Below, one piece after another: positions 11,497 to 25,300 of a stretch of DNA of 64,000 nt. The position numbers and the translations under genes were made by a program. Positions within the stretch are counted from its first letter, which is position 1, and the number at the start of each line of letters is the position of its first letter. The notes beneath the pieces are model-generated. The model was not told the DNA's origin, searched no databases, and worked only from the letters and a program-made list of their open reading frames with translations. Origin of the DNA: Siniperca chuatsi. Lineage: Eukaryota > Chordata > Actinopteri > Centrarchiformes > Sinipercidae. The DNA lies in contig NC_058061.1 of assembly GCF_020085105.1 (NCBI RefSeq), positions 5,899,784 through 5,963,783 of the forward strand. Reading direction: 5' to 3'.

Positions 11497-14400
11497 ATGT
11501 CTCATGCCCAAAGAAGACCAGTTTTGGGTTTAAACATCGCTAATATACAGTACACTAAATACATTTTCAGGGTGCAGGTACTTTTTCTATTATATTCTCG
11601 CTTACTAATGTTTTGTGGATGTGTGCATATATTTATATTGTAACTAACACATGCACATATTGTCATACTGTGATAAAATGATAAGAGACTAAATGATATG
11701 TCGACATGGACAATATTATAAGCTAATTTTAGCTTATAACAGATACACCAGTACCAGCTTATATGTTGTCTGATAAAAATTGAAAAAAAGAAAGTCAGTA
11801 CAGAAATGTTTGAGGTAATTTTGAAGCAGTTTTCCAACTGAATAGAACACTGACTAATTTATTTTTAACTGTAAAATGTCTAATAAGCAAATTTAAGGGG
11901 CCCTTACATGAAAAAAATAATATCCAGCTGACATATTAATATCAGATTTTTTTTAAACTCTCAAACATTTCAGTATCGGCCAAAAAATCCAGCATTGGTT
12001 GGCCTCAATAGATGATTATTTTACACCCTTTGGCTTTGTGCAAAAACACATTCCTAGTGAATACAAACCATTTTTACTCATAGCTCTAACAAATAACAAA
12101 TGAAAAAAGCTGTGTTATTAAAGGGACAGGGCAAAAATACCAGTAACACATTGGTTAAACCTACTGACAGATCAAACAAAATTTTATACCTATAACTCTT
12201 GGTCCAGATTTATTGAATTATCTTATTATCAGTTTTTCATCAGTTCAGATAGAATACATAATAAATAAATAAAATAATAAAGTGAAATACAGTAAAGTGG
12301 CAATCCAGTCTGATTATCAGGCCAATTTAATCGCACATTTTACAGTAATTAAGAAATTGAAGATACAGTTGTGTAGTGCAACCTGTAGTGGAATAAATTC
12401 ATAAAAGAACATTAGAGCTTTAAAGACACGTGGTTGTAAGAGATGTTTCTAACAGAAGCAAGACAAGAAGAAGGTGGCAGGTGGCAGCTACCTAGCAGCC
12501 CTTCCCCCTCACAGGCTTACGGGTGACTCAGGTGCCATATAGGCAACATAAACTGGGCTTGGGAGGAAATGTAGAGGTGAAAAAATGGATGAGCCAGTGT
12601 ATGGTCCCCTCCCACTTCCATTCATCTACACTGAGGCAAAAAGAGTTTACAACCCTCTGTTTTTGCTACTGTGGCAGCACAACTAACTGAATGCAACAGT
12701 TAGCTACTTAGTAACTGATAGGAATGAGGCACTGAGTGCACTGTCCTTTTGGTGAGCCCCTTTAAAGGGCATTGGTTGCACAATACCTGATCTTATTCAA
12801 GGGCTGCTTCCAGCAGTTTCTTCCAGCCTGCAGCAGACCCTCGGACACTTTTATACGCTCATGTTTCATTTTTAAACCTAAAACCAACACACTTTGTTTA
12901 ATCATGCTCTATATAAACAGCTTCACCATGCCACCTGTATTTTCAGCACTGTCAGAGTTTATGAGGGCCATGTTTAATGCTAGATCGACTTGAGTGCATT
13001 TAAAAATACTGCAGCACTCACGACCATTTAGCCAATTCCTTGGATGCATAAATACAGGCTGAGAGACAGTTTTCTGATGATAATGACGTACCAAGTTGTA
13101 AAAGTTGCTTCACTCCTTGTGTGGTTGTGGTTTTTTGGTTTGGCTAATGAGAACTTTTTTTGTGGCAGCCCTTTCCTGCAACACATAAAACTCTCTACTG
13201 ATATTGTGCCTAGTGTGGGCTGTTATTAATCACTTGTTCATTGGTGCTGCTTGGTATAAATGGAAAGAAGGTTGGCGCATTGCTTTAAACTTCAGAATCA
13301 AGTCTAGCACACATACAGTATCAGTTTAAACTATAATGTACAAGTAGAGGCAACAGCAAGTATCAAAGGATCACTTGTGTGATGTAAACAAGAGTTAGTA
13401 AATTATGGCTTTAATAGTTTTTGGTACCAACTGAAATGCATCTTTAGCACTGAGTATCGAAAACTGTCAAGCACTGAAACTTGGGCGGAAAGTTGGTCAG
13501 ATTTGTAATCTTGTTATTCAGACACAGTAGTTCCTGATTTAAATTATAATTTTGCCACTTTTAGATTGTATTTTAATCAGGTACTGTTCAGGCGCGGCAG
13601 CCTGTGTTTAAGTAGCATTTAAAGGAATAGTTAGACATTTTGGGAAATATACTTCGCATTCACGCCGAGAGTTAGATGACCAAAACTGTATCACCATTAG
13701 TATCTAAAAAGTTCAAATTGTCATCATTCAGTTTCAGCTTTGCCTGTCTGTATTAGTGCTTTAACGACTTTTTAATAATCATAAATCATTTCAGTTATTT
13801 TTCAAGCGAAAAACACCAAACATTGACTGGTTCCAGCGTCCCAAATCTGAGTATTTGCTGTGTTGCTGTGTTGTTGTCTGTCATTGTTGATTATCTTTGG
13901 GTTTTGGACTGTTAGTCAGAAAAAAAACCAAGCAGTTTGAAGACACCTCGGGCTCTGGGAACTTATGATGGATTTTTTCACTATTTTCTGACATTTTATA
14001 TACTAAACAATCAATGAATCGGGACAGATTAATGTATAATTACAAAAGAAGTTTAAGATCAACTCTGTATGTTTAAAAGTCACTAGTCTCATGGACACAG
14101 AGTTACCTAAGGACAATTGAAAGGAGGAGGGGGTGGAAGATTTACATCTCCCCTGCTGTAGTAAGAGTTGGAACCATTACTGTAGTGAAAGTGGGCTCAT
14201 TGGGTTGCTGCACTGTTTATGTTGAAGCTCGGAGTCTTAAAGCTCATATAATAGCACCAGATTAAATTAAAGCCGTAAAACCTTATTATTCTGAGTTATG
14301 AGGTTAAACAGCAAAGCATAAATCTAGTTTGGCACAAACCTTAGATTTCTGTTGCCTCTCTCTCATGCTAACCTGGGCCTCATACAAGCCTGGCTGTGTG

Positions 14401-17400
14401 ACTTTTATCTGAAAGTGGCTAGTGTTCAGTGACATAACACAAGCTGTGGGCTTCCTATCAGTTCTACTATAGCCAACATTAATAACGTCTTTATGCTACC
14501 AGGGCCTGCCAATGTTCTCTGAGGAGAAAGTGAAGCAGGCCCACAGTGATAGCCTACATTTACACATGGCAGCATGTCACTTTGACCCATAAAGCTTGCA
14601 TTGTACTAAATGCTCATTATAATAAACTCATTTGGTTTGATTGCCCTGCAAGATACAGCCTGTCTGTATCATACAGTGTGCAACCAGTGGTGCAACTAAA
14701 GTGTCTCACTGGCTGCTGTTCATAGTATGTATACTGTCTTATTTAGGGTGGATACTGTTAAGTACAAGCTGGGGCAGCATGGTGGCTCTGTGTTCAGAGA
14801 CCTGGGGCCGTTTGGTGTGTTTGTATGCTGGTATGTGTTTTTAAAAAAATGTTTCTTAGCCCTGTGATAGACTGGTGACTGTACCTTGCTTCTCACCTAA
14901 TCCATGCTGGGGGAGGCTTCAGTCCTGCTCAGTGACCCGTACCCGGATAAGAAGGGCCAGATAATAATAATAATTTAATTTAAAAGCACACATACAGTAA
15001 GCAAATCTAAGTAAAATGCTCCTGTTTTATATGAAAGACAGAGCCTTACAAAGTATTATTTTCACTGAAAGTATTCAGATGTAGGCCACGTATAATTTAT
15101 ATACGTATTATTCAGTTCAAGAGTTGGAACATATTAATATAATAATGCGTTTACAATAGCTTGAGTAAGCTTCTGTAAGTTTTGATAAATAGAAAGCTAA
15201 ACACGAGGCAAGTGTTAGTCAGGCTACTGAGACATACAAACACAGTAATCTGACTTTCTGTTTGTTTTTCTATTATGTTTAAGGCCTCAACAAACATCCA
15301 GAATATTCTGTGAAGTCATAACAGAGAATATGTAAACATATTATTAAAATTATCATAAGCTTCATCAGCCACTTGTAATAATGAAAAAAATTAAGAAAAT
15401 GTTTATTTGTCATTATGTGTGTCTGTCAGCAGTACAAAGCTTCTCAACTGGAGTTACATGTAACTCTGCCAGCCACAGACTGGGAACACTAAGTGGAAAA
15501 AAAGATTAGAAACTGGTTTTTCCATCTGCCAGATGTAATGACTGAGCTATTGTACTTTTACATACACAGTGTGCTGTTGGCAAAAGCTCTGTCTCTTCTG
15601 AATCACTGCTTTTATTGGGATCCCTCTGTAGATCGATTCTTCATGTGAGAGATTTCAGGAAGTGATCCAGGGTTGTTTAAAGTTTTCCAGCTTCCAGTAA
15701 TAGTATTCTGGTGACCCATATTTTATACAATCTCTAGCTCTGCTTCATGTTTGTCAGACAGAGCTCAATACAAGAAAGCTTGTTTCTTGGAGATCTTTTC
15801 AAAATAACATCAATATCCATTCCTCTAGAGGAATATTTTGTGTTTACAGTAACCACATTGGCTCTGTCATTTAAAGGAGCACAAATACAATATATATGTA
15901 TCTATAACATATCTACTTTTTGAATATATGTCTATGTCCTAGATGCTCATATGTTACTCTCCTCCACTGGTCCTTAACTCTCAGATTAGCTCTTAATCCT
16001 CGATCTGTCAATGCATATTCAAACTTTTCTTCATAAAGATGATTCCTAACACACTTAAGGCGACAGTGCGATAACAGCAATCTTGCAGGTTAATTGCATG
16101 TCACACTGTGCGAGATGAAACTAAAATAAGCTTCGTAGCAATCTGTGTCAGATTAACTGTGTCAGATAACTTAACTTTAACATTTATTTTGTGTACTGCA
16201 CTGTGTGATATCTTTACAAACATTAATATGACCTTTTTTATTATATTGCTCTGTATGCCTATAAACAATTTTCAGTAACTGTTTTATTTTAATCTTAACT
16301 CTGACACATTTACTGCAATTGTTATTAATGTGCACTCTCTCCATTAAATAAATCAATAAATTAAGAAATAAATAAAATATTTGAAAATCATGCTTGCAAT
16401 ATCATATCAGTCAGTGTATCTTGCGTCATTTCATGCCGTATTCTGATTGGTCGGTTTGTAGATGTTTGGTCATAGCAGCAGTCACATTGAGAGAATCTGG
16501 CCTCAAGTTTCAGACACTGTCATTTTTGGTCCAAAAAGCTCAAAAAGCTCAAAAAGCTCATAAAGCTCAAAATTGGACGTCATTGAACTTGTCTCTCAGT
16601 TTGATCTAGGACCACTGTTTTGGGTTGATGATGGGGCTGCAACTATCGATTATTTTCATTATAGATTTGTCTCTCGCTTATTTGGTCGATTCATTGATTG
16701 AACTGTACAAATGATCAGAAAATAGTGACAAATGTTCATCATAATTTCCCAGAGCCCAAGTTGACGTCTTCAAATTGCTTGTTTTGTGCAACCTAAACAT
16801 ATTCTATTTACAATGGTCCTCACATTTCAGAAGCTGGAACCAGCTTATTTGATAAATGACTTTAAACAATTAATTGGTTATCAAAATATTCGTTTGATTT
16901 TCTGTCGATCGATTGATCTGTCTAATCGACAAATTGTTTCAGCATTAGTTGAAGACCAAAGATTTTACCACATTTCTCTCACCTTCCTTTAGGGGAAAAC
17001 ACGTGGTCACCCTGCAGTTTGGGCCCTGGAGAGTCACGAGTCCTGCTTCCTAAACAAACCAAAGACCTCAAGTTTTAATAGCTGTTGGGGCTCTGAGGCC
17101 ATAGTTGGTAAGGGAACTGCTCCATGGGGTAACTTCTGGTCATTTCTGAACTGACCATGTGTGTCGGAGCATGCAGGAGTGAGGTGTCAGGAGTGTAAAT
17201 GTGCTCTAAGTTGCCATGTGAGTCCTGGGATGAATCGGCCATACAGTAGTGGCTCTACCTGTTTGCGATCAACAAACACTTTTTTAAATTTGTGTTCCTC
17301 CCAGACTTGACCTGTGTGCTGTATTAGTTAACATTTATCTTACATTTCTGTGGGTTTCTAAAGTCAGTGCTCACATTCATGCTCTTAAAATATTCGTCAT

Positions 17401-20400
17401 TTTGACTCTTCATTGGACAGAGTTGAGCAGCCAGTCGAGGATTCATAAATCTTTCAAGTTGTTGCCTTCCTGTGACAAGGTGACCACTTGCATACCATCA
17501 CTTCGTGAGCTATATCCGGTCCTGGTTGCCAGTGGCACTTGATAGCACATCCTTATTTGTCAGTGTAACACTATGCGGCTGCACCTCTCCTGCAGCCAGA
17601 GCTAAAGTGGAGTACAGATAAACTAGTTATCATACAGTAACATGTAACACATGCTTCATGTTTCATTTCAGTTAAATGTTTCATTTTGTTTAGTTTGCCA
17701 GTCTTTCCCGGAAAAACATCTATACAAAACAAATCTTTTTTGGATCATGAAGTGAATAAAGAATGTTGCAATTCTTTCCAGATATTTGGAATTTCAAGTG
17801 ATATTCAAGGATTTTTATCGGCTTTATAAAAAGCAATATTAAAAAAGACAAACGTGCCCGGAGATGTGAGCACCTTCTCTGCTTGCTGGCTGTTGCCGAG
17901 TCGGGGGTCATAACAACTTCAAAAGGCTTTGCTCTAACGCTTTCCTGGTCAAATACTAGTTCCCAAACAAAGCTTAGCATTTGTCCTGCTTTGAGTACCA
18001 GATGTGTGGAGCTTTCTGCATCAGGACACTTCAAACAGTGGCAGCTTTGTTGTCATCCGTAGAAAATATATACTTATAATTGTCTTGTGTTTCCCAACCT
18101 GGGGGTCACGATACAGTAAAATTTATGGGGGTGTTAGATGATTACCAACATAAAAAGAAAGAAAGAAGAAGAAAACCCAGGTTCGAATCCAGCCCTTGCA
18201 GCCCTTTGCTGCATGTCACCCCCCTCTCTCTCCTCCTTCCCTGTCTATCTTCTGCTGTACTATGAAATAAAGGCAAAAAAGTAAGAAAAAAATACAAAAC
18301 ATTTATTTCTGATGAGGCAAACAGTAATTTCTGATGAGGCGCCCTTAATAAAGTCTTTTAAATAGACAACTAATGTCTTTATTCATGATTAATTAATAAT
18401 TTACAAATACTTTACAGATCATTTATGAGCAAGAACAACTTTTAGGTTGCCAGGTTTTGAAAAATCCCTTTGGTTGATGATTATCCTCCTCCAGCATGAC
18501 ACTTGCTTTGTCCTCATCAAGAAAACATCCAATGGGGCGCCTCGGTAGCTCACCTGGTAGAGTGCGCGCCCCGTGTACAAGGCTGAGTCCTTAACACAGC
18601 GGCCATTTATTAACAACTAACATTTACAACTACAGACTTGATGGATTGTTGTAAAAACGTAATCTTTATTAATGGTTTACCAACATTTATAACTGCATTA
18701 TTTCCAAATAGAGAGGTTAAATACTAGCCAAAGAGTTTTCTCACAACCTGGAAACCCAGACGTTGTTTTATCAATGTATTATACATGATCATCTTGTATT
18801 CTCCTTCTGCTGTTTAGCAAAACCCACCTATGTGACACCCAAGTAGGCTTAAACAATCTATAAAAAACAAGTATGTGCAAATATTGTTTGGCCCAGGGCT
18901 TTCCTGTAAAAAAACTGGCGCCATAAGATCTAAGGAATAAGCCTGAGAGGGACATACCTTTTTAAAGTGTCAGATTTGTGTTGTCATGAACTTGTTTGGG
19001 CCTGTAGTCTGTTAACAGTACCCTGGATGATAATTATCGTGAACATTTTAAAATAATTACAGCTGAGGTAATTCTTGTAATCAGATTGGGAGTTTGGTGG
19101 TTACGTCCACTAACGTCAACGATTAGATGGAATCTGTGTACTACAAGGTTGCCATTAGTATATTATAAGTGGTTGGAACATTACAGCATTTTATCTTTCA
19201 TGTTCAGATCACAAAAAATGATTTGTGTCTTTTTTTAGCATATAATATGTGGCTGTTGTGACGCCCAGAATGACTCATTCTTAAGAGGTCAGTAACACAA
19301 TGAGAAGTCAAACAGTAGCAGATAAACCATTATTATTTAGTTTTTAAATAAATGTGACCCACTAAAAAAGTACAAAAGTACCAGCAAAAAGAATGACGTG
19401 AACTCATGTACAATAAAATATTTACTGTCACATATTTATGATTTTTTTTCAGTAGCAGTAACTGATCAGAAAGGCCTCTGTGTTGTAAAGCTATACGCAC
19501 ACAGATTATTGTCTGTGGCTGCCGCCTGAGCAGTTGACTCAGTTTAATCAGGTTTAAGAGCCCACAGGTTCCCCTTGGCCCTTTATAGCGGTAGAAGACG
19601 TAACTGTGACGAAACATGACAGGCTGTTAAGTTTGCTGTGCCAGTGTACCTAACACACAATTTTCAATACTGGCCCTCAGTGTGCAGTGTGAGAGGAACA
19701 GCTACATATATGTTGTTTATTTATAAAAGAATCTCATGTGACACATTACTTGTTTATTGAATTCTTTCATTCACTGCTGCTCCATTAAGTTGGCTTTTCA
19801 CATCAGTCGGGTATACAGGTATATTATCTTAAATTCCAGCTTCAGCTTTGCAGAAACTTTCTATTTGTTTTAGTGCTTCAAATTGCTGATTGTTTGTCAC
19901 CCAGATAAAAATATTGACATCTTGTTTAAACGTTGGTCATCATAGAAAGGATGTCATCATATTTGTGCCTGATTGCATAATCAATTTAGATTGGATGACC
20001 CATAACTAAGCTCTTTCCACCCCTTTCCTGTCTTCCAAATCATCATGTTGACCCGACTGCTCTGCTGTATTTTTGAAGACAAAACTCTTACAGGCTGTAT
20101 CCTCCAGGCATCTTGTGATCTTTCCGTGGTTCAGTGGGTTTGCTGAAGAATGCAAAGTGTTTGTTCCCTTCACACTCTTCTCTTCAAATGCCATTACAGT
20201 CAGAGACCCACATACTCTCTCCCCTCCAGCATTTCAACGCTTTCTTCGCTTGCAGGCTTGACCTGAGACGGCTCAGGGGTCAGCTGAAAAGTGTCGCACG
20301 TCAAACTGGTCTTCAAACTGTTGCATACACACCATCCAAGTTGAGTGTTAAAGTCACAAAGGGGGCACTGTAGAATAAGCTCAATAAGTACAAGCAAGTG

Positions 20401-22249
20401 TAGAATAAGTCTTTGTCATTTCTATAATCACAAGCTACCATGAAAGAAACGCAACAAAAGACGATGCTTATAGATGAGAAGGAATGAGGTGGATCGGGCA
20501 GTTAGCGTGCAAGGAAAAGTTACCAGTTACTGTAATTGTGCAATACAAATCTCAGCTTGAAAGGCAAGAGGATTATTTAAGAAGAGAGGACTTAAAGGAC
20601 TGTACTATACAATAAGTGCAGAGCTGTTTATAGAAGACTGAGGTTTTAGTGAGTCACTAAAAGCAAACACCAGAAAGGTTAAGAGATGTTAAGAATAACA
20701 AAGTAAATAGACTAAAGATACAAGATCTCCCAACTCTCAGACAAAACAATCTTAGTCTCTCAAGCAAGGTGATGCAATACTTTGTGAGACGACTCATACT
20801 GCACAGTTCAGAGGACAGCCTTGTACTTGTGCAAATATATTAAATCGACCAGGCCGAAATATTGTATTGTAGATATATTGTTTCAGTGTATATGTCGACT
20901 GATAGGTAACAAGAAATAGCAGTGTGTGGCATAGTAGATTTGAGGTAGCCTAATTTAGAAACAGTGTCACTGTTCTGTTCACAGTTTGTCCACCAGAGAA
21001 CACTGACAAGTTGTAAAATGTACCGCACAAGTGTATGTTGGCCACAATCTTTAAATAAATAAATAAATCTAAGGGATCCTTATCAAGATTGTTTGTTTAT
21101 GTTATGTGTTTTAAAAAAATTAATTACACTCCCAAATATCAATATCGATATTGGCCTCAGAAATCCAGTATTGGTCAGTATCGGCTATAAAATATATTCA
21201 TAACTAGAAAAAGTATCTAAACCAGATGGAAAAAGACTTGCTTGACAGGCCACTTTTCACCGTTGAAATACATGAGAGATAGTGTAATCCTGCATCTAGG
21301 TCTCTTTTTCTTGTGCAGGTAATTAGCCGGGCGCCACAAGTCAGGTCAGGTTGTCAGTGTGAGAGCAGAAGTCAGAGGCTGGTCTGAGTCCTCAATCCTT
21401 ATGAGATTAATGGCTAACCTCCCTCTGCCCGCTCCATTTACAGAACATGCCAGGTTTTCCTTGGAAAGAGCACACTGCCACCTCAGTTCTCACCTGCAAA
21501 CATTTAAATGCAACACTGTACCAGTGTAAGTGCCTACGTGCGTGTTTATACAAAGTGTATGTCAGTCAAGACGGGCATGTCAGTCTTAAAGGTGTGAGGT
21601 CAGACCGTTTTTTTTTTTCTCTCTCTTTGCCTTTGACCTCAATCCCGGACCTTGGCGAGTCAGTCGTCACCGCCTCTAAAGCCGTGCAGGTTCTCTCCTG
21701 CCTGCTCTGTCATGAAAAGGTCTCTGTGAACTCTGGTCTTTATCTGCAGGGCTCCTCACTGTCAGCATCTGGAGCACAGGAGTTATGGCCTGCTAACAGA
21801 ACTTTAAATAATAAGTTAGAGGCAGGAAGAAGAGGGAAGGCTTACCTTTTAGTGCCTGAAAGGGTTCAAACAGAGGTCAAAGTAGATGGAAAAGTTATGA
21901 CTTGTTCTTTCACATTTTATGAACACAGTCTCTGTCTGCCTTGATCCCATTAACAGCTGCTTTTCTAGAGCTGCAACTAACAATTTTTGTACAAAAGTCT
22001 GATATATCTGTGCCATAGAGCTCCATTTCTTTTACTAAAAACTATTAAAAACAAACATGGGGGTTGTAGTTTATTTTGAGTTAATCCCACATACACCATC
22101 CTGCTGACGTATAAATAGTCACTAGAACCAAATGTGTATTAATCCGCGGCTGAAAATAGTCCCCAACAAATGCACTATTTGCTCCTGTTTACGTAATGTT
22201 TGATAGAAACTACAGTGCCCAGGAAATTACTGGGCACTGTAGTTTCTAT

Positions 22250-22342
<93 letters not shown>

Positions 22343-25300
22343 CCCATGTTTAAAGATTTATGTCTTTAGTAGGAACAAATGGGCTTAGAGGGATGAGTGC
22401 CACAGTGCCACATGGGTAAACTAATAAGAGACGAACTAACACATTGTTGGTTTTGGTGTTTTCATGGGATTTTTGTGACAATAAGCGAAATATAGAATAA
22501 CACCAGCCTTGTACTTTAAAATAAATAATCAAATATCTAAAATGTTGAGTAATTTTCTGTCAGTTGACTAATTAATTAAATGACTAATCATTTCAGCACT
22601 ATACTTAACATCATTTTGAATGCAGATCCAAGTATTTAAGACATGGATATGAAAAAATGCATTGAAACCTCTTCTTCTCACCCTTAACACACATCCATCC
22701 CCGCAGGCTATAAGCAGTATGACTGAATACATTTTTTCAGTTGCCCTACTTTTCTCTCCGTATTTAGTTAAGATTCCTACAGATACCGCAGTATGTCCAC
22801 ACTGACTGGATGTTACTCAAATCCTGGTCAGACTTACTGTATCTGTTTGAGGTAACATCAGGATAGTGCAAACTGTTCATTCCTGGATTAAGCCGCCTGG
22901 TTTGGTGCGCATGTCGTGTTCATATCGTGGTTGTCATAATAGGGGCGCTGACAGGGACTTTTTAATACCAATGGCTCCTCTACCATCAACACTGCTTATG
23001 TAACTCCACTTATGTGGCTCCATGCCCAAGTATTTCCAACCCCAGCTATTGCGGACCCCCAACTCAACACACACACCTCCTAGCAGCTAAGAATGAAACA
23101 TCCAGCTGGAAGAAACAACAGTATAAGAAAACTTTTAGCAGAGGCTCATTCACACACCTCTGAATCTAGACTGATTTATGGATATACCCACTTGTCTATT
23201 TCGAAATGGGGATGGTTTGTTTTTGTGGCTCCCCCTGCATCGCTTTCTCCAGTGTTATGCAATGTTTTTTGGCCTCATTTTTCAAAGAGGGGATGGAGAA
23301 GAGAGAGGTGGGGGCAGATAGATGCAGTCAAATATCCCATGGAAAGTTAGACAGAAGCATTGCACAGCTGTCAACAGAGGATTTCTTCTTTGGGAAATAC
23401 CAGAGGGCTTCTGACTAAAGTTAGATACCATTAAGTCTAATTGAAACACATTATAGTTATCTGTAATAATGAAAGAAATAATCATGTTCATTAGACTTTT
23501 CTCTGATGAACTGGTGGCTGTCATGATGCAAAAACAGTCTCAGTCAAATTGAAGCATTACTGTATGTTTGGTTTTCATTTCTGCTATTAGTCACAGCTTA
23601 AGTGCGTGTGTTTACTGGGAGGAGGTGTTGTTACCCTTAAATTAGCCAGCACCAATAACAATGCAATCAGTTGACAGCATTGCAAAGTTATCAAAGCTCA
23701 TACTTAAGCTTTGTTGTTTCCATCTTTACTTAATTTTCGACTAAATTTGCCACTCTTTTTTTGATATTTTAAATGAACAATTCCTCAGTTTGGTGGTTTG
23801 AATCGAGGGCACGTTTTGATGATTCACATGAAATAATCACCCATTATCAGTTTGTTCAACAGCTCACATATTATAAACTGTGTTGTTCAGAGTTGCCACA
23901 GCAGGATTTTGGTTTTTCCAAGAGCCCATCTGAAGTTGCCAAAGGTCTGCATTTTGCATTTTAGTATTTTGCAATCATGCCATCCAGCATTCCAAGCTCT
24001 AGTAAATCCTGTGGTTTTGGAAGCGTCATGGTCTTCAAGTGGCTCGGCTGCATGCCACAGCTAATGCATGGTACACTGACTCTGTGCTGCAAACAGGAGA
24101 CTCTCCACAGGAGACAAAGCTCGCTACACAGGGGTCTGATGTTATCGCGCTTAGATACATAAATATCCAGATGCACATCAACCCATAAACCCACTGACTC
24201 ACTCACCCTGGCTCATCTACAAACTGCACACACTCTTACGTTCACGCCATTAATTTGTGTCATGTTGCGTGTGTTTTTTGGGATATATTGATCGATAGCA
24301 GGAACACACCTCAATGTCCACGTCTGTAATTTGCTGTCTTTAAGGCCCTGAAAACTAAATTGAGTTTTGTGCTGTGTGACTTAGGACAGCGCAGGTCTTC
24401 AGATAGGATGTCTCCTGTGTTGATGCGGCAGCTTAGCATTAGCTGCAGCAGCAGCAGGAGCAGTACCTCCTCACTTTCAGGGGAAAAGCAGAGAGGAAGA
24501 ACAGAGAGTAGCGGTCAAGTTGATTGTAAGCATAAACATATGCAGAACATTTTTCCCAGAAATCTGCCTCAATGCAGGATTCATGGTCAAGTCTCCCAGG
24601 AGTTTTCCACTAACCACCCAGCCACAGGCAGAGTTATCCAACAGCAGCTAAATTGGGCCATTCATCCTAGAGGAAGCACAAAAATGTCTTTGTTCGTCCA
24701 GTGTGATTGCAGTGTTTGGTTCAGTTTTACATGGATTTCAGAAACTTCCTCCTTTAAATTTGTTAAGTCAGAATTCCCCTTATTGGAAAATAAATGTGAT
24801 TATGTAATCAGAGGGTCACCCAGATGGATGAACCTGTGGTTTTCAGTCCCACAGCGAGCTCATTAGTTAAAGCAACTGTGATTTATCAAATTGGTCCTGC
24901 GTATTTGCCTGCTGTGTTTATTGCTACATACTTACGTAACCATACATAACCCTGACAAGACCAGAGCTCTACAACTCAACTGCCAACACTACTGCATTTT
25001 TATTGTTGACAAAACAATCTCACCTCAAGGTCAATTTAGTCACAGTTGTGGTGCTATCAGTAATATCACATGACCTTCATCAGCAGATGCAGTTTGTGCA
25101 GCTGTCATTAAACTGTAGATGTTTAAATTTCTTTATGGACTTAAAAGTTTTGCTTCAAAGTTCATTCCTGACCTTGGAAACACAAGTCTCCCCTCAAGGT
25201 CCATTTATTAGCTGTTCTGGAGTGCGTTTACATGCGCACTTTTATCCTGGCTATGATCAGGTTTTTGGAGTATGTGTTTGTGCATGTAAACATCTTATCC

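Noticed and set aside
11407-11643. Tyr-Ile repeat open frame
   Set aside because: Translation of the (AT)n microsatellite.
16531-16572. CRISPR-like repeat array
   Set aside because: Four contiguous short tandem units without spacers, in a vertebrate intron.
18533-18604. Functional tRNA gene
   Set aside because: Has an A box but no B box or full cloverleaf; matches the 5' part of a tRNA-derived SINE.
21447-21944. 165-codon plus-strand open frame in wnk4 intron 1
   Set aside because: No recognisable domain, no convincing splice partner, and wording that changes character along its length; one such frame is expected by chance in 17 kb.
24360-24866. 168-codon plus-strand open frame in wnk4 intron 1
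   Set aside because: Serine-rich start looks suggestive but nothing matches a known family and no phase-compatible splice sites link it to wnk4.
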